A stretch of DNA of 64,000 nucleotides from positions 14,927,872-14,991,871 of the forward strand of contig NC_058499.1 of NCBI RefSeq assembly GCF_020382885.2. Reading direction: 5' to 3'. Every line of letters begins with the position of its first letter. Positions within the stretch are counted from its first letter, which is position 1. The DNA is from Scatophagus argus (Eukaryota; Chordata; Actinopteri; Scatophagidae). Shown here one piece after another: positions 34,511 to 47,133 of this stretch. The position numbers were made by a program, and so were the translations under genes. The notes under the pieces were generated by a model. It saw nothing but the letters and a program-made list of their open reading frames with translations, was not told where the DNA came from and ran no database searches.

Positions 34511-34758
34511 GTTCATGAGTTCCATTTACTACAATCTGATGTGATTTTCAAACTGAAAACCAATAAATATATTGTTTCAAAAGATGTCACTGCTGGACCC
34601 AGACCTCAAATTCACTGTAACACAAAGCTTTTGATTTATTCTTCATTTTAAATCTTTGTTTTCACATTTTATACATTCACATACTGCCATAGCGCCATAG
34701 CATAAATAAACAGTCTACAATTAAAAATATTGACTGAAGACCTCAAACTGAAGTCCTT

Positions 34759-34904
34759 CTACTCATGCAGATAAGGCGGGTAGAACTTGCCATCAACATG
34801 CTTGCGACTTTTGATCATTGTGGCACTGGTAGGTCTAACAAAACATATGGGATGGTTGAATGTGTCCAGCTGCCACTGAGACACTGGGATGTTGTACACA
34901 CTGT
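34759..34904 (-). other. Orphan terminal-exon-like open stretch
   Basis: After a good acceptor ('aaatctgcag'), 47 codons read without a stop on the minus strand, including 'NIPVSQWQLDTFNHPICFV' and 'SRKHVDGKFYPPYLHE', and end at TAG. Amino-acid composition looks like real protein, not shadow. No ATG-led frame or upstream exon was found between here and the zp gene on the same strand. It may be the last exon of an unrecognised gene or a remnant of one. I do not recognise the family. Confidence 0.4.
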
Positions 34905-35280
34905 CTGCAGATTTCATTTAAGGATCTAAAGACACAAGTACTCTGATCATGATAATTTAGTAAAATTAAAATAGTAAAAAAGTTTTTTTTTTAGTATTTT
35001 CTTCATGAGTTCCATTGTTGACAACATTTAGCAAGCTGAAGGAAGCCTTAGTAAACATTTTAACACACCCAATGCCATTTTCACTGTAAACATTTTGCGT
35101 CCTGGAATCATTAATATCCAAGAAAGCTGAAGTGCAGTTTGGCATGCATGACAACTTTTGATTCTGGACTCTGAGGAAGGGAACTACATGTTCCCTGCTT
35201 TGCAGTTTTTGTGGTGTTTACTGAACATTTAGCTATTTAGCTGTAGGTGTAAGAGAAACTGCAAACTAAACCAAATTAAG

Positions 35281-35485
35281 ATCCTGTGCTTTGTGCACTA
35301 ACAAAATAAACATTTGGTGACAAATAAACCCTGAGGCCACAGAGAGGTTTTTGTGACCCAAATGATGTACTTGTCAATAAATACTTTAATGTCAAACTGA
35401 CATCCACTGCAGTGACCTGATCTGATAGAGAATGTACTTAATTCCCTCGTCCCACCCATAAAACTGATCTTGTGAACTTGCAAAC
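35281..35485 (+). repeat. Upstream block of the zp gene, repeated at 40432-40640
   Basis: Shares 'aaaataaacatttggtga', 'cctgaggccac', 'cttgtcaataaatacttta', 'gtcaa-ctg-catccac' and 'ctgatctgatag' in order and in the same orientation with 40432-40640. Confidence 0.8.
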
Positions 35486-35624
35486 CATCAAATCATATCA
35501 TCCATGTGATTAGAGTGGAAATTTACATAAAAAGGTCCTGCATGGCTTTCAAAAAGACAGGAAGCTCTGATTGGTGGCGATTTGGCCTTAGAGGTGGAGT
35601 TTTTAAAACATCAAGTCTAGTCAC

Positions 35625-35632
35625 ATATAAAT
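35625..35632 (+). promoter_or_regulatory. TATA box of the egg-envelope gene
   Basis: 'atataaat' lies 42-49 bases before the ATG, a spacing that leaves a very short 5' UTR, as is usual for choriogenin and ZP genes. An inverted CCAAT motif ('gattggtgg' near 35570) lies further upstream. No full estrogen-response palindrome was recognised. Confidence 0.65.
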
Positions 35633-35673
35633 GTGGCAGCACACACAGGTGGTACACTTGGGGCTGTTGAACC

Positions 35674-38573
35674 ATGGCGAGCTGGCATGCCACATCTTTA
35701 GTGGCCCTAGCACTGCTGGGTTGCTTAGTTGGGACAGAGGTAGAAGCTCAGGATTCAATCTGGCAAAAGCCTGCACCCACAATGACTAAGGGCTCTACAT
35801 CTCCTCAGGAACCACAGAGATATCTGCCTCCTCAGTACCCTCAACCTCAGCTTCCACAGTTCCAGCGTCCTCCTCCACCACCAAAGGCTCCTCAGTACCC
35901 GCAACCTCAGTTTCCACAGTTCCAGCGTCCTCCTCCACCACCAAAGGCTCCTCAGTACCCTCAACCTCAAATTCCACAGGTCCAGCCTCCTCCTCCACCT
36001 CCACCACCAAAGGCTCCTCAGTACCCTCAACCTCAAATTCCACAGGTCCAGCCTCCCCCTCCTCCACCACCACCACCGAAGGCTCCTCAGTACTCTCAAA
36101 GACCGCAGATTCTTCCTCCAGCACCACAGGCTCCTCAGTACCCGCAACCTCATTTTCCACAGTTCCAGCGTCCTCCTCCACCACCAAAGGCTCCTCAGTA
36201 CCCTCAACCTCAAATTCCACAGGTCCAGCCTCCTCCTCGTCCACCCCCCCCACCAAAGGCTCCTCAGTACCCTCAACCTCAAATTCCACAGGTCCAACCT
36301 CCCCCTCTTCCACCACCGAAGGTTCCTCAGTACCCTCAAAGACCGCAGATTCTTCCTCCATCACCACAGGCTCCTAAATATCCTCAAGCACCAAAGGTCC
36401 CACCTCCTCCTCCGCCAAAGACTCCTCAGTACCCTCATACGCCACAGTTTTCTGCATATCCTCGAACATTTTCCAATTTGAAGTCTCTGCAAGTGCCACA
36501 GCAACCACAACAACCACATCAACCTACATCACCACAGACATCTTCCACTTATCTGGGCAGCGTGCTAAACCAACAATCTTTACAGAGTTGCGAGGTTGCA
36601 GAGAACCAGAGAATCCCATGTGGAAGTTCTGATATTTCTGCTGCTGCATGTGAATCACTTAGCTGCTGCTTTGCTGGACAACAGTGCTACTTTGGAAAAG
36701 CAGGTGGGTTTTTGACAAGGTTGTTATAACCTTTAATAATTTTCGTGATCCCCTGAGCTTCCCAGTTGTTGTCTCATCAGGTCACAGTTTATTTCTGTGC
36801 AATACCTTTAATGCCGATGCCCCCAGCTTTAATTGAACTTTAATTGGTGTTAGTTATCAAAGCATACTAACATGGTAAACAAGGATGGTGAACATGGTGA
36901 GCATTGGTGTTTTTAAACTGTCATTGTGAATGTCTTAGCATGATGTTATATTTTCTTTGATCAGTAATATCTCATTTTTAATCAATCAATTCCTGTTTTT
37001 GTAACACCAGTGACAGTGCAGTGCACCAAGGATGCCCAGTTCATTGTGGTTGTGGCCAGAGACACGACTCTGCCAAATATTGACCTCGATTCAATCTCAC
37101 TGTTGGGACAAGATCAAGGATGCACACATATTGACTCCAATTCAGAATTTGCCATCTATCAGTTTCCCGTAACGGCCTGTGGCTCTCTTGTCATGGTAAG
37201 ACCTTGTTTTTCCAACTACTAAGGACAGACTATTATACCACCTGACAGTTTTGTTTGTTTTTCGTAGGAGGAGCCTGGCGTTATAACGTATGAGAACAGG
37301 ATGTCTTCCTCATATGAAGTTCTTTCTGGGCGTCTTGGACTCATCACCAGGGACACCAACTTTGAGTAGGTGATCTTTGTATAGATGTTTGTAGTGTCAA
37401 AATAAAAGTTATGACCAAGAAACATAATGCTATTTTTCTTTTTCAGTTTGTTGTTCCAGTGTAGGTACATCGGCACTTCAGTTGAAGCTGTGATTATAAC
37501 ACCTCTAATGTCACATCCTCCTCTACCAGTTGCGAATCTGGGACCCATCAGAGTACATCTGAGGTTGGCCAGTGGACAATGCAATACGAAGGGCTGTAAT
37601 GAAGGTAAGTGTATGTTAGCCTGCCGTTTGTAGGTCATTTTATAATGTTGACCGTCATACTGACCGAGTATCTCTGCTCACACAGTGGATGTGGCCTACA
37701 GCCAGTTTTACACGGAGGCAGACTATCCTGTGACCAAAACACTGAGGGAGCCCGTATATGTGGAGGTTCTGCTCCTCGAAAAGACAGATCCCAACCTTAT
37801 CCTGACTCTTGGTCACTGTTGGACAACCACCAGCCCCAACCCTCACAGTCTGCCTCAGTGGGACATTTTGATAGATGGGTAAATAAAACAACAATTACAC
37901 TGTCTTTTTAATGATGTTTTGAACTTTGGTCAGAGTTTAAAAGTCTGTCAAGTCAGGCAAGTTAATTTTGGCTCAGAATGAATACAAGGACTTCCAAATT
38001 CTGTCTAATTTCACTGTCAATGTATTAACCTAGTTTGCTTTTCATCCAGGTGTCCTTACAGGGATGATCGCTACATGTCCTCACTGGTTCCAGTGAGTTC
38101 CTCTTCTGGTCTGGAATTCCCAGGTCACTACAGACGTTTCATTTTCAAAATGTTTACCTTTGTGGACCCCAGTTCATTGGAACCTCTGAAGGAACAGGTA
38201 ATAAATATACTGACTGATGAGAAACCACCAATGAAATTTTTTTGTATTGCTTTGCCAACACTATTGCTCTTGTTCAGGTGTACATTCACTGCAGCACAGG
38301 TGTTTGTACTGCTGCACAAGGCCACAACTGTGAACCATCATGCTTCAGACGGAGTAAGATATGAATTTCTAATCTGCAGAATTCAGGAGCAATATGTGTT
38401 TAAATCTGACCATGTTTGTATGTCTGTCTGCAGAGAGAGATGCCACCTACCAGAAGACAGCTGAGCCAAAGGTTGTAGTTTCTGCTGGACCCATAGCCAT
38501 GAGTGCACCTGAGCAGGAACCAACAGATGCTGAGCTGGGGACTTTGCCTGAGAACACTGAACTAAAGATCTGA
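35674..38573 (+). CDS. Choriogenin H / ZPB-type egg-envelope glycoprotein (complete, 8 exons)
   Basis: Exons 35674-36703, 37011-37195, 37268-37365, 37447-37604, 37686-37878, 38050-38197, 38278-38353, 38434-38573, giving 675 residues. The start is a perfect ACCATGG. Order: signal peptide (about 1-26); Pro/Gln-rich tandem repeats of the 'PPKAPQYPQPQIPQVQ' type (about 40-290); trefoil domain with six cysteines (about 304-341, 'CESLSCCFAGQQC'); ZP module (about 348-615) starting 'VTVQCTKDAQFIVV'; and a furin-type RRKR (628-631). The ~44-residue tail has no transmembrane segment. Known: teleost choriogenin H/ZPB proteins are secreted by liver or ovary, cleaved near the C-terminus, assembled into the chorion, and cross-linked through Gln in the repeats by transglutaminase. 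ZPB/ZP4 paralogues are hard to separate by eye, so no symbol is given. Confidence 0.92.
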
Positions 38574-39412
38574 GACATTAAAATAGCTCAGTTATTTGTA
38601 GTAAATTCAAATGACAGTGTATGTATTTGAAATGGCTATATGATGTACTTTTAAAGCTCATTTTCTAAAGCATACTTTTACATTCCGGATCAACTGTGTT
38701 GACACTGTGTCAGCGAGGTAACGATTTAACTGGTAATGTTTAAGACTGTATTTAGTGGCAAAATTGGATTGGATTTCATTATATTAAGTATTTCAATTGT
38801 TTGTCAGCCCTCTTAGCTGCAATGCTGAAGGGTTTTCTGAAGGAGAACATTAAAAAAAACTCTTACAATACATAAGCAAGATCTCACAGCGAACAACAAC
38901 CTTAAAAAATAACCACATAGTTTAATTATTTCCTGTCTGATGCTGTCATTTTTTTGTCACAAAAACAGAGAAAAATTAAAATGTATTTTAAGATTCACAA
39001 ACACATTAAATCTACTGGACTGCAAAGGAGTGCCTTATTATTGGTAAATCGGGGTCATTACAAGTTGCAAGAATATTTGTTTTAAAATATTACTTTAAAA
39101 GGGTTTCTTAGGAGATGTAAACTGATGGGCCAAAACTGTAATGCGTGTCCTTTTTATTTTTTCTGGATATCACATCCAAGAACATTCCAATGAACATGGA
39201 CTGCCATGAGAATTTAAACCGTTAAAGTTTAATATTTTCATGGAAACTTGCTATCATGTCAACAACACAGTATTTGTCAGCAAACACCAGCAATAACAAT
39301 CATATTATCAACATCAAGATCGATCAAGAACATCTGAAAGAGCTCCAGGATTTGTTTTGACATTATTTTGACACAGTTCAATTTCAATAAATTTTCAGTT
39401 TAAGATTATGAT
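38574..39412. other. zp 3' UTR and intergenic spacer
   Basis: ATTAAA at 38577-38582 just after the stop and AATAAA at 39386-39391 are possible poly(A) signals. No other gene is seen. Confidence 0.5.
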
Positions 39413-39782
39413 GGGCGGCACGGTGGTGCAGTGGTTAGCACTGTCGCCTCATAGCAAGAGGGTTCCAGGTTCGAATCCCGGTCTGGGCCCTTCTATGTGG
39501 AGTTTGCACGTTCTCCCTGTGCCTGCGTGGGTTTTCTCCGGGTTCTCCGGCTTCCTCCCACAATACCAAAAACATGCACATCAGGTTTATTGGCTACTCT
39601 AAATTGCCCCTAGGTGTGAGTGTGAGAGTGTGTGGTTGTCTGTCTTTGTGTGTTAGCCCTGCGATTGACTGGCGACCAGTCCAGGGTGTACCCTGCCTCT
39701 CGCCCGTAGTCAGCTGGGATAGGCTCCAGCTCCCCCGCGACCCTGACGGATAAGCAGTATAGAAAATGGATGGATGGATGGA
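39413..39782 (+). mobile_element. tRNA-derived SINE, near full length
   Basis: Starts 'gggcggcacggtggtgcagt', with A-box-like 'tggttagcact' and B-box 'ggttcgaatcc'. The body has 'gtgggttttctccgggttct' and 'gactggcgaccagtccaggg', and the end is (GGAT)n. This is a very common fish SINE layout. Confidence 0.85.
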
Positions 39783-40431
39783 TGTCTGATCAGGCAGTAG
39801 GCTACACTCTCACTGATGAACACATGAGGCTGTAGTTCAGTCAAGGTCTAATAGAGTTATGAATCCTCTCCACCAATCATATTATTTTGTTTGCAAAATA
39901 AAATGTCCCATCACACTTTTACACAATTTCATTCCACAAATCAGTAGCACACAGTGAAATGTTCATATTTTAACTTACAAAGACTAAGAGTAAAATACCA
40001 TGGTTTTTTTGTGCAGTTAGTTATCAAATTCATTCAGTAAATTAACTTAAGAACTTAAGTATTTATCAACTATCATAATACTACATACTACAGTTAAAAT
40101 TAGTTATAACTAGGTGACATTACTCTTTTCATCTACGATACAATAATTATGTAACACTTTATAGAGTCATATCTATAAAATCTTCCTAAACTTACAGATG
40201 TATTTATGCTGACATGAACCTTCGACATGTCCTGCAGTGGATTTAAAGCTCTCTGTTTAGGAGATTGCAACATCGTTCTTTTTAAATAATTGTAATATGA
40301 GTGTATATATCCATAACAAGATAGACAGTAGCAAGGGAAGCATAAAGACAGACTGAATGTGGACTGAAGTGATTATTAATGGTAACCCTTATTATTGATT
40401 CTGAGAAAGGATCAATAATTTCACTATAGTG
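39783..40431. other. Intergenic, nothing recognised
   Basis: AT-rich sequence between the SINE and the repeated zp-upstream block. No exon-like frame. Confidence 0.5.
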
Positions 40432-40640
40432 CACTAGTAAAATAAACATTTGGTGATAAAAAAAAAACCTGAGGCCACGAAAACCTTTGATAAAGGTTTT
40501 CGTGACCTAGATGTTGGACTTGTCAATAAATACTTTAGTGTCAACCTGTCATCCACCTCAGTGTTCTGATCTGATAGGACACACAGTTTCACTGTGTCAC
40601 CCCCTCACTTTAAACCATAAAAACGATTCTACAAATGATA
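40432..40640 (+). repeat. Diverged copy of the zp upstream block
   Basis: Direct-repeat partner of 35281-35485. After it, sequence resemblance to the zp promoter fades, and no ZP exon follows. A 29-bp palindrome interrupts the repeat at 40476-40504. Confidence 0.75.
40476..40504. repeat. Perfect 13-bp inverted repeat, 3-nt loop
   Basis: 'cacgaaaaccttt' - 'gat' - 'aaaggttttcgtg'. The partner block upstream of the zp gene has only 'cacagagaggtttttgtg' here, so the palindrome arose after the copy was made. Confidence 0.9.
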
Positions 40641-41857
40641 AATACTTAGTTTATTTATTATACATCAATTATACATGTGCTGTTTTGTAAGACTTCATTT
40701 GTAACCGATGAAACACAATGGATACACAACCTTTGGCATATATTTTATTTAAACAAGTTCTAAATACATTATTGCCATGTATAAATTCTCAATAAATTCT
40801 CATTGTTTAGGAAGCTTCCAAACAATCTGCAACACTGACAACACAAAAGCTCAGAGACCTTCTTTATGCATCTCACGCGACTTGAACATCATTTTACGCT
40901 ACAGATTTACAATTGAAAAAAATAAAAATTCTGACTGTAATGTCAAGAAATCCAGCCATCAGATTCCTACAACAGAAAACAAAGTGACAATTAGCAATAT
41001 GAAGGAGCACTAGTTTAGAACTAAACTGTCACACTTTGGTTAAGTGGGAGAGATTAAATCCATAATGAAGACTCTGTAACCAACGTTAACACACTTTGAT
41101 TTGAGAGTGACATTGATCAACGTGCCACAGTAACTATAAAAATATAGATTTAGTCAAGGTATAATATATAAAATCAAATACAATATTTGTTGCAATAGCT
41201 GAGTAGCCACCAGAGGGCAATAGGAAAATTGAAAGAGTCACAAAAGCTAACCAGTGATCAGCAGGTCAGCAGGTGGAAAGCACTTTAGAAACCTTACCTG
41301 TTCATTTACACATTCTGAAATAATAGGAAGGTCCTTTAATCAAACTGTACACATTTTTTCTGACCCATGTGTCTGTCAGTCAGTGAAATACTTCCAATCC
41401 TGGAGAAACACCTCATTGTTACAGATCATCATTGATCAGTGATTGTCTTGCAAGTAAAATTTAAGTGCATTGACATGTTGAGCTTTTTCTCCTTTTCTGA
41501 TACTGAAGTGAAGTGATGTGACAAATACAACAGCCTACAGTGAAAATAATGTTGGGACTTATTAACAAAACTGAAAAATGGACATTTTATCTGAATAATG
41601 TCAGGCACAGGTGACAATAGCTTGGTGTGAACATAGCAGTAGGGTCTTTGTCAGTTTTTGCATTTGTAGCTTCTTGTCACACACATACAAATGTGGATTT
41701 ACCAACCATCACATTAAAAACAAACAAACAGAAACTAAGGAGGGGGGAACAAAGCACAGACCCCTCACTGAAATGTGCACACTAAACCTTTGAGTCCTCT
41801 GTTGCTCTTTTTCTGCTCATGAATGTGAGACAAACTCCTGAGCTCCATGTCTCCACA
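40641..41857. other. Intergenic and tmem263 3' UTR
   Basis: No gene recognised. The right part presumably includes the 3' UTR of the minus-strand tmem263, whose stop is at 41858-41860. Confidence 0.5.
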
Positions 41858-42997
<1,140 letters not shown>

Positions 42998-44504
42998 CTC
43001 TCTGGGAAAAATAAATCATACAAATATCAAAGGAGAGAGTTACACATACCAAACACAGACATATAGTGTAGGGAACTGCATGAAAAGAGATTCTGTCTAA
43101 CAAAAACGCTGCTACCTGAAATTATTTTCCCCCTGGTATTCGTGTGTAGTTTGTGTTATGATGTAAAACCCTTTTAGGGATCTGTGTCTGTGCTTGTTGC
43201 CGCATATTTTAGTGTTAATCCATGTCCTGCACATTTAGGGGGGAATCCCAGAACTACATGATGGCTGAGTTCACAATTTGTGCATTACTCTCCACACGGC
43301 TTGAACACATTATTCGTCTTATTCTACCTGGTGCGTGCATGTGAAACTCTGCAGGAAAAGCCTTAACAGAGTGTCAACAGTTCGTAATGAGGCTGCAGCA
43401 GGCACACGGTGTGTTAAGAAAATAAAGGAGCTTGCTTTGGGTGTGCTGCTGCTCCTAAAACAAGGCAGACCTGTTCAGTGTAAGTCACAGAGCTGTACAG
43501 CAAGTTAAAATAATAGGTCAGGCAGAACAGAACTTCCAAGTTTACAAATTACAAGTTATGCTGAAAAACAAAAGTTCAATCTTGAAGTAGCTACAGTTAA
43601 TAGTCCCTGTGTTCTGGACTATGGGAAACAATGATACAATGATATACGTTGAGTGACCTGACATTATCTCACAAAGCTGTTGCTTAAATTTCCTGACTGT
43701 TTTTACATTTTCAGACCACGCTTTAGATTTTAAAAGTAAATGATGCCCTGTCATGAAAAGGACTTACGAAACCTGCTCAGATAAGAGATTTATTCAGCAA
43801 CCGCGTTTATCAAGCCAGAGATGAACAAAGGAAAAGTCTCATTATTTAACGAGCTGAGGTCACAGTTAGCTGATGGGTAAACAACATGATCACCGTGTGT
43901 ATCCTGGTTTCACATCGGATTCATAAATAGCAGTAGTCGGCCATAAGCCAATGAGGCCTGACGTGCAAAGGAAAACGTGTGCCAAGTATACTAATTAACC
44001 TGGAGCATTTGTAACTTGGGCTAACGTTAACCTACAACACGACAAGATATTTGCTTAAAAAGTTAGGGGAGGAGAAAAAAAACTTTACATGCAATTAATA
44101 ACTTGTCAAAATTGTTGCTGTCTCATTGTGAAAAGGCAGAAATTACAGGACATGTCGTTAATTACCACAGCTGTTTGGTAGCTGTTTTGCCTGTGTACGC
44201 CATGAGTTGACGTTAGCTTATTTGTTTTGTCTTCTTGCTGAGACATCCCAACAGACACGTCACCCCCCAAAACACGAAATATCACTTTCACGATTTTCAA
44301 CCGAAAACCGAGCGGTATTTATTGATATTTCGTTAACCTGTCTGCTCCGGTGACACTAACGGTTAAGGGAGTTTGCTCTGAGGCTGGTAGATAAGATAAC
44401 AATGGCTCACTTTTATCCTAACAAACGCTGGCGGTTCCGCAGAAGTTCTCATGGCTGACTCTCGTTGCACAAACTGAACCCCAGCCAGCCTCGTCGGTGC
44501 TTAC

Positions 44505-44650
44505 CTTTGATTTGTAACGTTAGCAAACTGATCCAAGGTCGTGTACGGTATCTGCGGGACTTAAAACTGACTAGCCCAAATAATGTTGGTGTTTCGAGGC
44601 CTTTAGTGATGTAGCTGCTTGTGCTGAGCTGTGCTCTGTCTGACTATATT
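44505..44650 (-). other. Probable tmem263 5' noncoding exon and promoter
   Basis: On the minus strand, 'acaaatcaaag' is followed by a strong GTAAGC donor at 44504. The next coding exon has an acceptor 'cccagagag' just before its ATG. The surrounding sequence (44440-44560) is richer in CG. The 5' limit is a guess. Confidence 0.45.
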
Positions 44651-45099
44651 TTGGAGGAGGTCCTCAGTCTCCACCCATTAAAAACGCACAAAGGTACACA
44701 TTGTCCGCAGACTACAGCTCCATTTGCAGGCGCCCCCACCCCTAAAAAAGCAAATTGAAGTACTTGTTTGGACATAAAAATATTGCTCGCTATTTTAGTT
44801 CACTTGTTGGCACACACAAACACAAGGGATTTTATTTTCATACTTGATATTATTATTATTATTAATACTTAGAACAAAATTACTCCTGTCTTGGGCTCCG
44901 CATTTATAAATGACCACAGGGTTTGGTAATACATATGGGAACACAAATGAAAGGTTTATTTCGCACGGGGTGTGTGTTTGGCGGGAGAGGACCCTGATCA
45001 ATATCCTCAAAAACAACCTCCTCCCCGCAAACGGAAGTGACGTACATCCTCTTTTCGAAACCTGAACCAAAGATCGTGTTTTTTTATACAGAGCGACAG
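44651..45099. other. Intergenic, nothing recognised
   Basis: No supported gene. Short open frames here have no splice or family support. Confidence 0.4.
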
Positions 45100-45507
45100 A
45101 TCGGGATCAAAACACCGCGTTGAACAATGAACTGAAGTGTATTTTAAATGGGAGAGCCCCCACAAAAATGGAGGCAACTAGGCAAACCGGCAGCTGCCTC
45201 TGTGTCCGATGGTTTGAGGTAATATAGTTAGCCTTTTTCTGCATATGTTTAAGCACTCTATCAACTGCACATACACACATACACCCTCCCCCGTCTATCT
45301 GCATACACACACACAGCATACCATAGACTGGCACTAAGTGCACTTTATCTACCTCATTTTGTATTTTATATTTTTATATTTTTTCTCAAATGTGCAATTT
45401 TAATTTTCTGCTGACTATTTATAAGTGTGTTTTTAAGCCGAGAATCTGCACAAAATTTCGTTATGCTTGCATAATGACAATAAAGACTCTTGAATCTTGA
45501 ATCTTGA
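45100..45507 (+). mobile_element. LINE 3'-end fragment
   Basis: Ends in 'caaaatttcgttatgcttgc' 'ataatgacaataaagact' and a short (CTTGAAT)n tail, the characteristic end of fish L2/Rex-like LINEs. The 5' limit is uncertain. Confidence 0.6.
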
Positions 45508-46114
45508 ACTGCAATGATAATGAATACCCATGTGAACATGTAAATGTTTTATAGTCCCATTTTGTTATCCTATACTAGTCGTATAGTTTGTTGTCTTTAC
45601 TTTTTTATCTTATAGGCCTACAGAGCTGGGGTGGCTGGAGACGAATCTAGTTTAGATCCAAAGCTATTAAATTAGGCACGAGCGAGATCATCTATTTTCA
45701 GGGATTATAAAGTACCCAAATTATTACTACAATCTAGATATGTTATCATCAAGTGATGTCGAGAGAAAATATTTAAATAAATGAATATGCATAATGCAAT
45801 ATATTTCCAGCCACATTCAAGATAGTTAAAATGTTAGGTTGTCCGGTGTATTTCTACCATTTCTTGAACTGATTTGTCTCTGTTAAGCATAAAAGGGATC
45901 TCACCTCACTCACTGTTCTGCCCTTTGCAGTTCCATTTCCGACCTGAAACACAGTATGTACCTGATAAAAAGTGAAGTGAGAGCATTTTTTAAAATTCCA
46001 CAGTTCTCACTTGTCACCCATTTTAATAGACCTTTGTCTCTGAAGACATTTTGTTATGTCACACAGACGTAAATAATAAAGTAAAGAATGGATGAAATCA
46101 ATTTAGCTGCTTTG

Positions 46115-46260
46115 GTTTCGTGCAGTGGTGCAAGGAGTATTCACATACTTGTGCTAATAGTACTGACACAACACTGTAGAATACTTTGCTACAAGTGAAA
46201 GTACCTAAGTAAAAGTGTGCAAGTATATTCAGAAAAAAATAATTAAATTATTAAGAAAAC
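46115..46260. repeat. Dispersed repeat of the 'gtggtgcaaggagtat' type
   Basis: 'gtgcagtggtgcaaggagta', 'actttgctacaagtgaaag' and 'taagtaaaagtgtgcaagta' resemble a fish-wide interspersed repeat containing runs such as 'aagtacttaagta'. The match is from memory and diverged. Confidence 0.35.
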
Positions 46261-46545
46261 TCCTGTGAATGTAATATCAGTAATATCATTTTTATGATTT
46301 TTTTAGGAGTTTTTTTTTTCATGGATTAATCTGCTGATGTTATTTCTCCATGAATTGTTTGTTTGTAAAAAAATTTTTTTGAAGATGCTGAGAAATTATG
46401 ACGCAGCTCTTCCAAATAACTCCAAACAATTAAAAAATTAAACATCCAATTCTCACGTTGGTGCATCCAGAGCCATGAAATGCTTTTGCATGAAAAATGA
46501 CTAACAATTAGGAGGAGGTCGTCTCAGCTGCACTTGTACAGTCAG

Positions 46546-46643
46546 TCAATATAATGTATATACATGCGTGATTATTTTTTTCTGATGTGTGTATATACAT
46601 ATACATGTGTGTACATTATTGTGGCTGACTCTGTATATACTGT
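46546..46643. repeat. Imperfect inverted repeat
   Basis: Left arm 'cagtcagtcaatataatgta' and right arm 'tacattattgtggctgactc' pair imperfectly over about 35 bases around an AT-rich centre. This could be a hairpin or a small foldback element. Confidence 0.45.
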
Positions 46644-46869
46644 TTGGTAGCTTAAGTTATAAGAAAACATATTTTTTTATGCAAACATTTTTAAAGTAAC
46701 TAAAGCTGGCCACATTTCCATCTAAAATGTGATGCAGTAGCAGCAGAAAGCAGAATAACACCTGAGTAAATTTAGTCACATTGTACCACTGGTGTCAGAG
46801 TTGGAAAGCGGAAACACAAAACCACGTGACCCCTGCTCCGTTTCCCGCCTGTATGGCAATGACTTGTTT

Positions 46870-47133
46870 CAGTGACCGGAAACAGCGGCGGAGTGACAGC
46901 TCTCTCCTCGAAACAGTCTTACGCTAAAGGCTGCATGTAGATAAAGTTCCTGTATTTCGGAAGAAGGGCACACCGTTACTACTATTGAATCTAATGTCTA
47001 CCTGACTGAATCTTAAGCTCACTGTCTAAGGAGTCCTCGAGTGTCCTTTTGTGGATGTGAAAAATCCTGAGAGGCTCAACAAAGTCGTCGCCGTCTGCTC
47101 AGCCTTCAAAAGGTCCGCCGTCGGGAGGGACAG
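46870..47133 (+). other. Probable 5' noncoding exon of the sirtuin gene
   Basis: A local CG-rich stretch ('aaacagcggcggagtgacag', 'ccgccgtcgggagggacag') ends in a GTAGCT donor at 47134. The first coding exon of the sirtuin begins with an acceptor at 52808, and its ATG is a few bases inside that exon, so a 5' exon upstream is required. The pairing is inferred. Confidence 0.45.

Noticed and set aside
35755-36367. Two overlapping minus-strand ORFs of 190-194 codons in the zp first exon
   Set aside because: They are antisense reads of the Pro/Gln codon repeats, giving Trp/Arg/Leu-rich and Glu/Val-rich strings with no independent support.
39413-39500. A functional tRNA gene at the B-box-like 'ggttcgaatcc'
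   Set aside because: It is the tRNA-derived head of a SINE, followed by the SINE body and GGAT tail; no full cloverleaf is expected.
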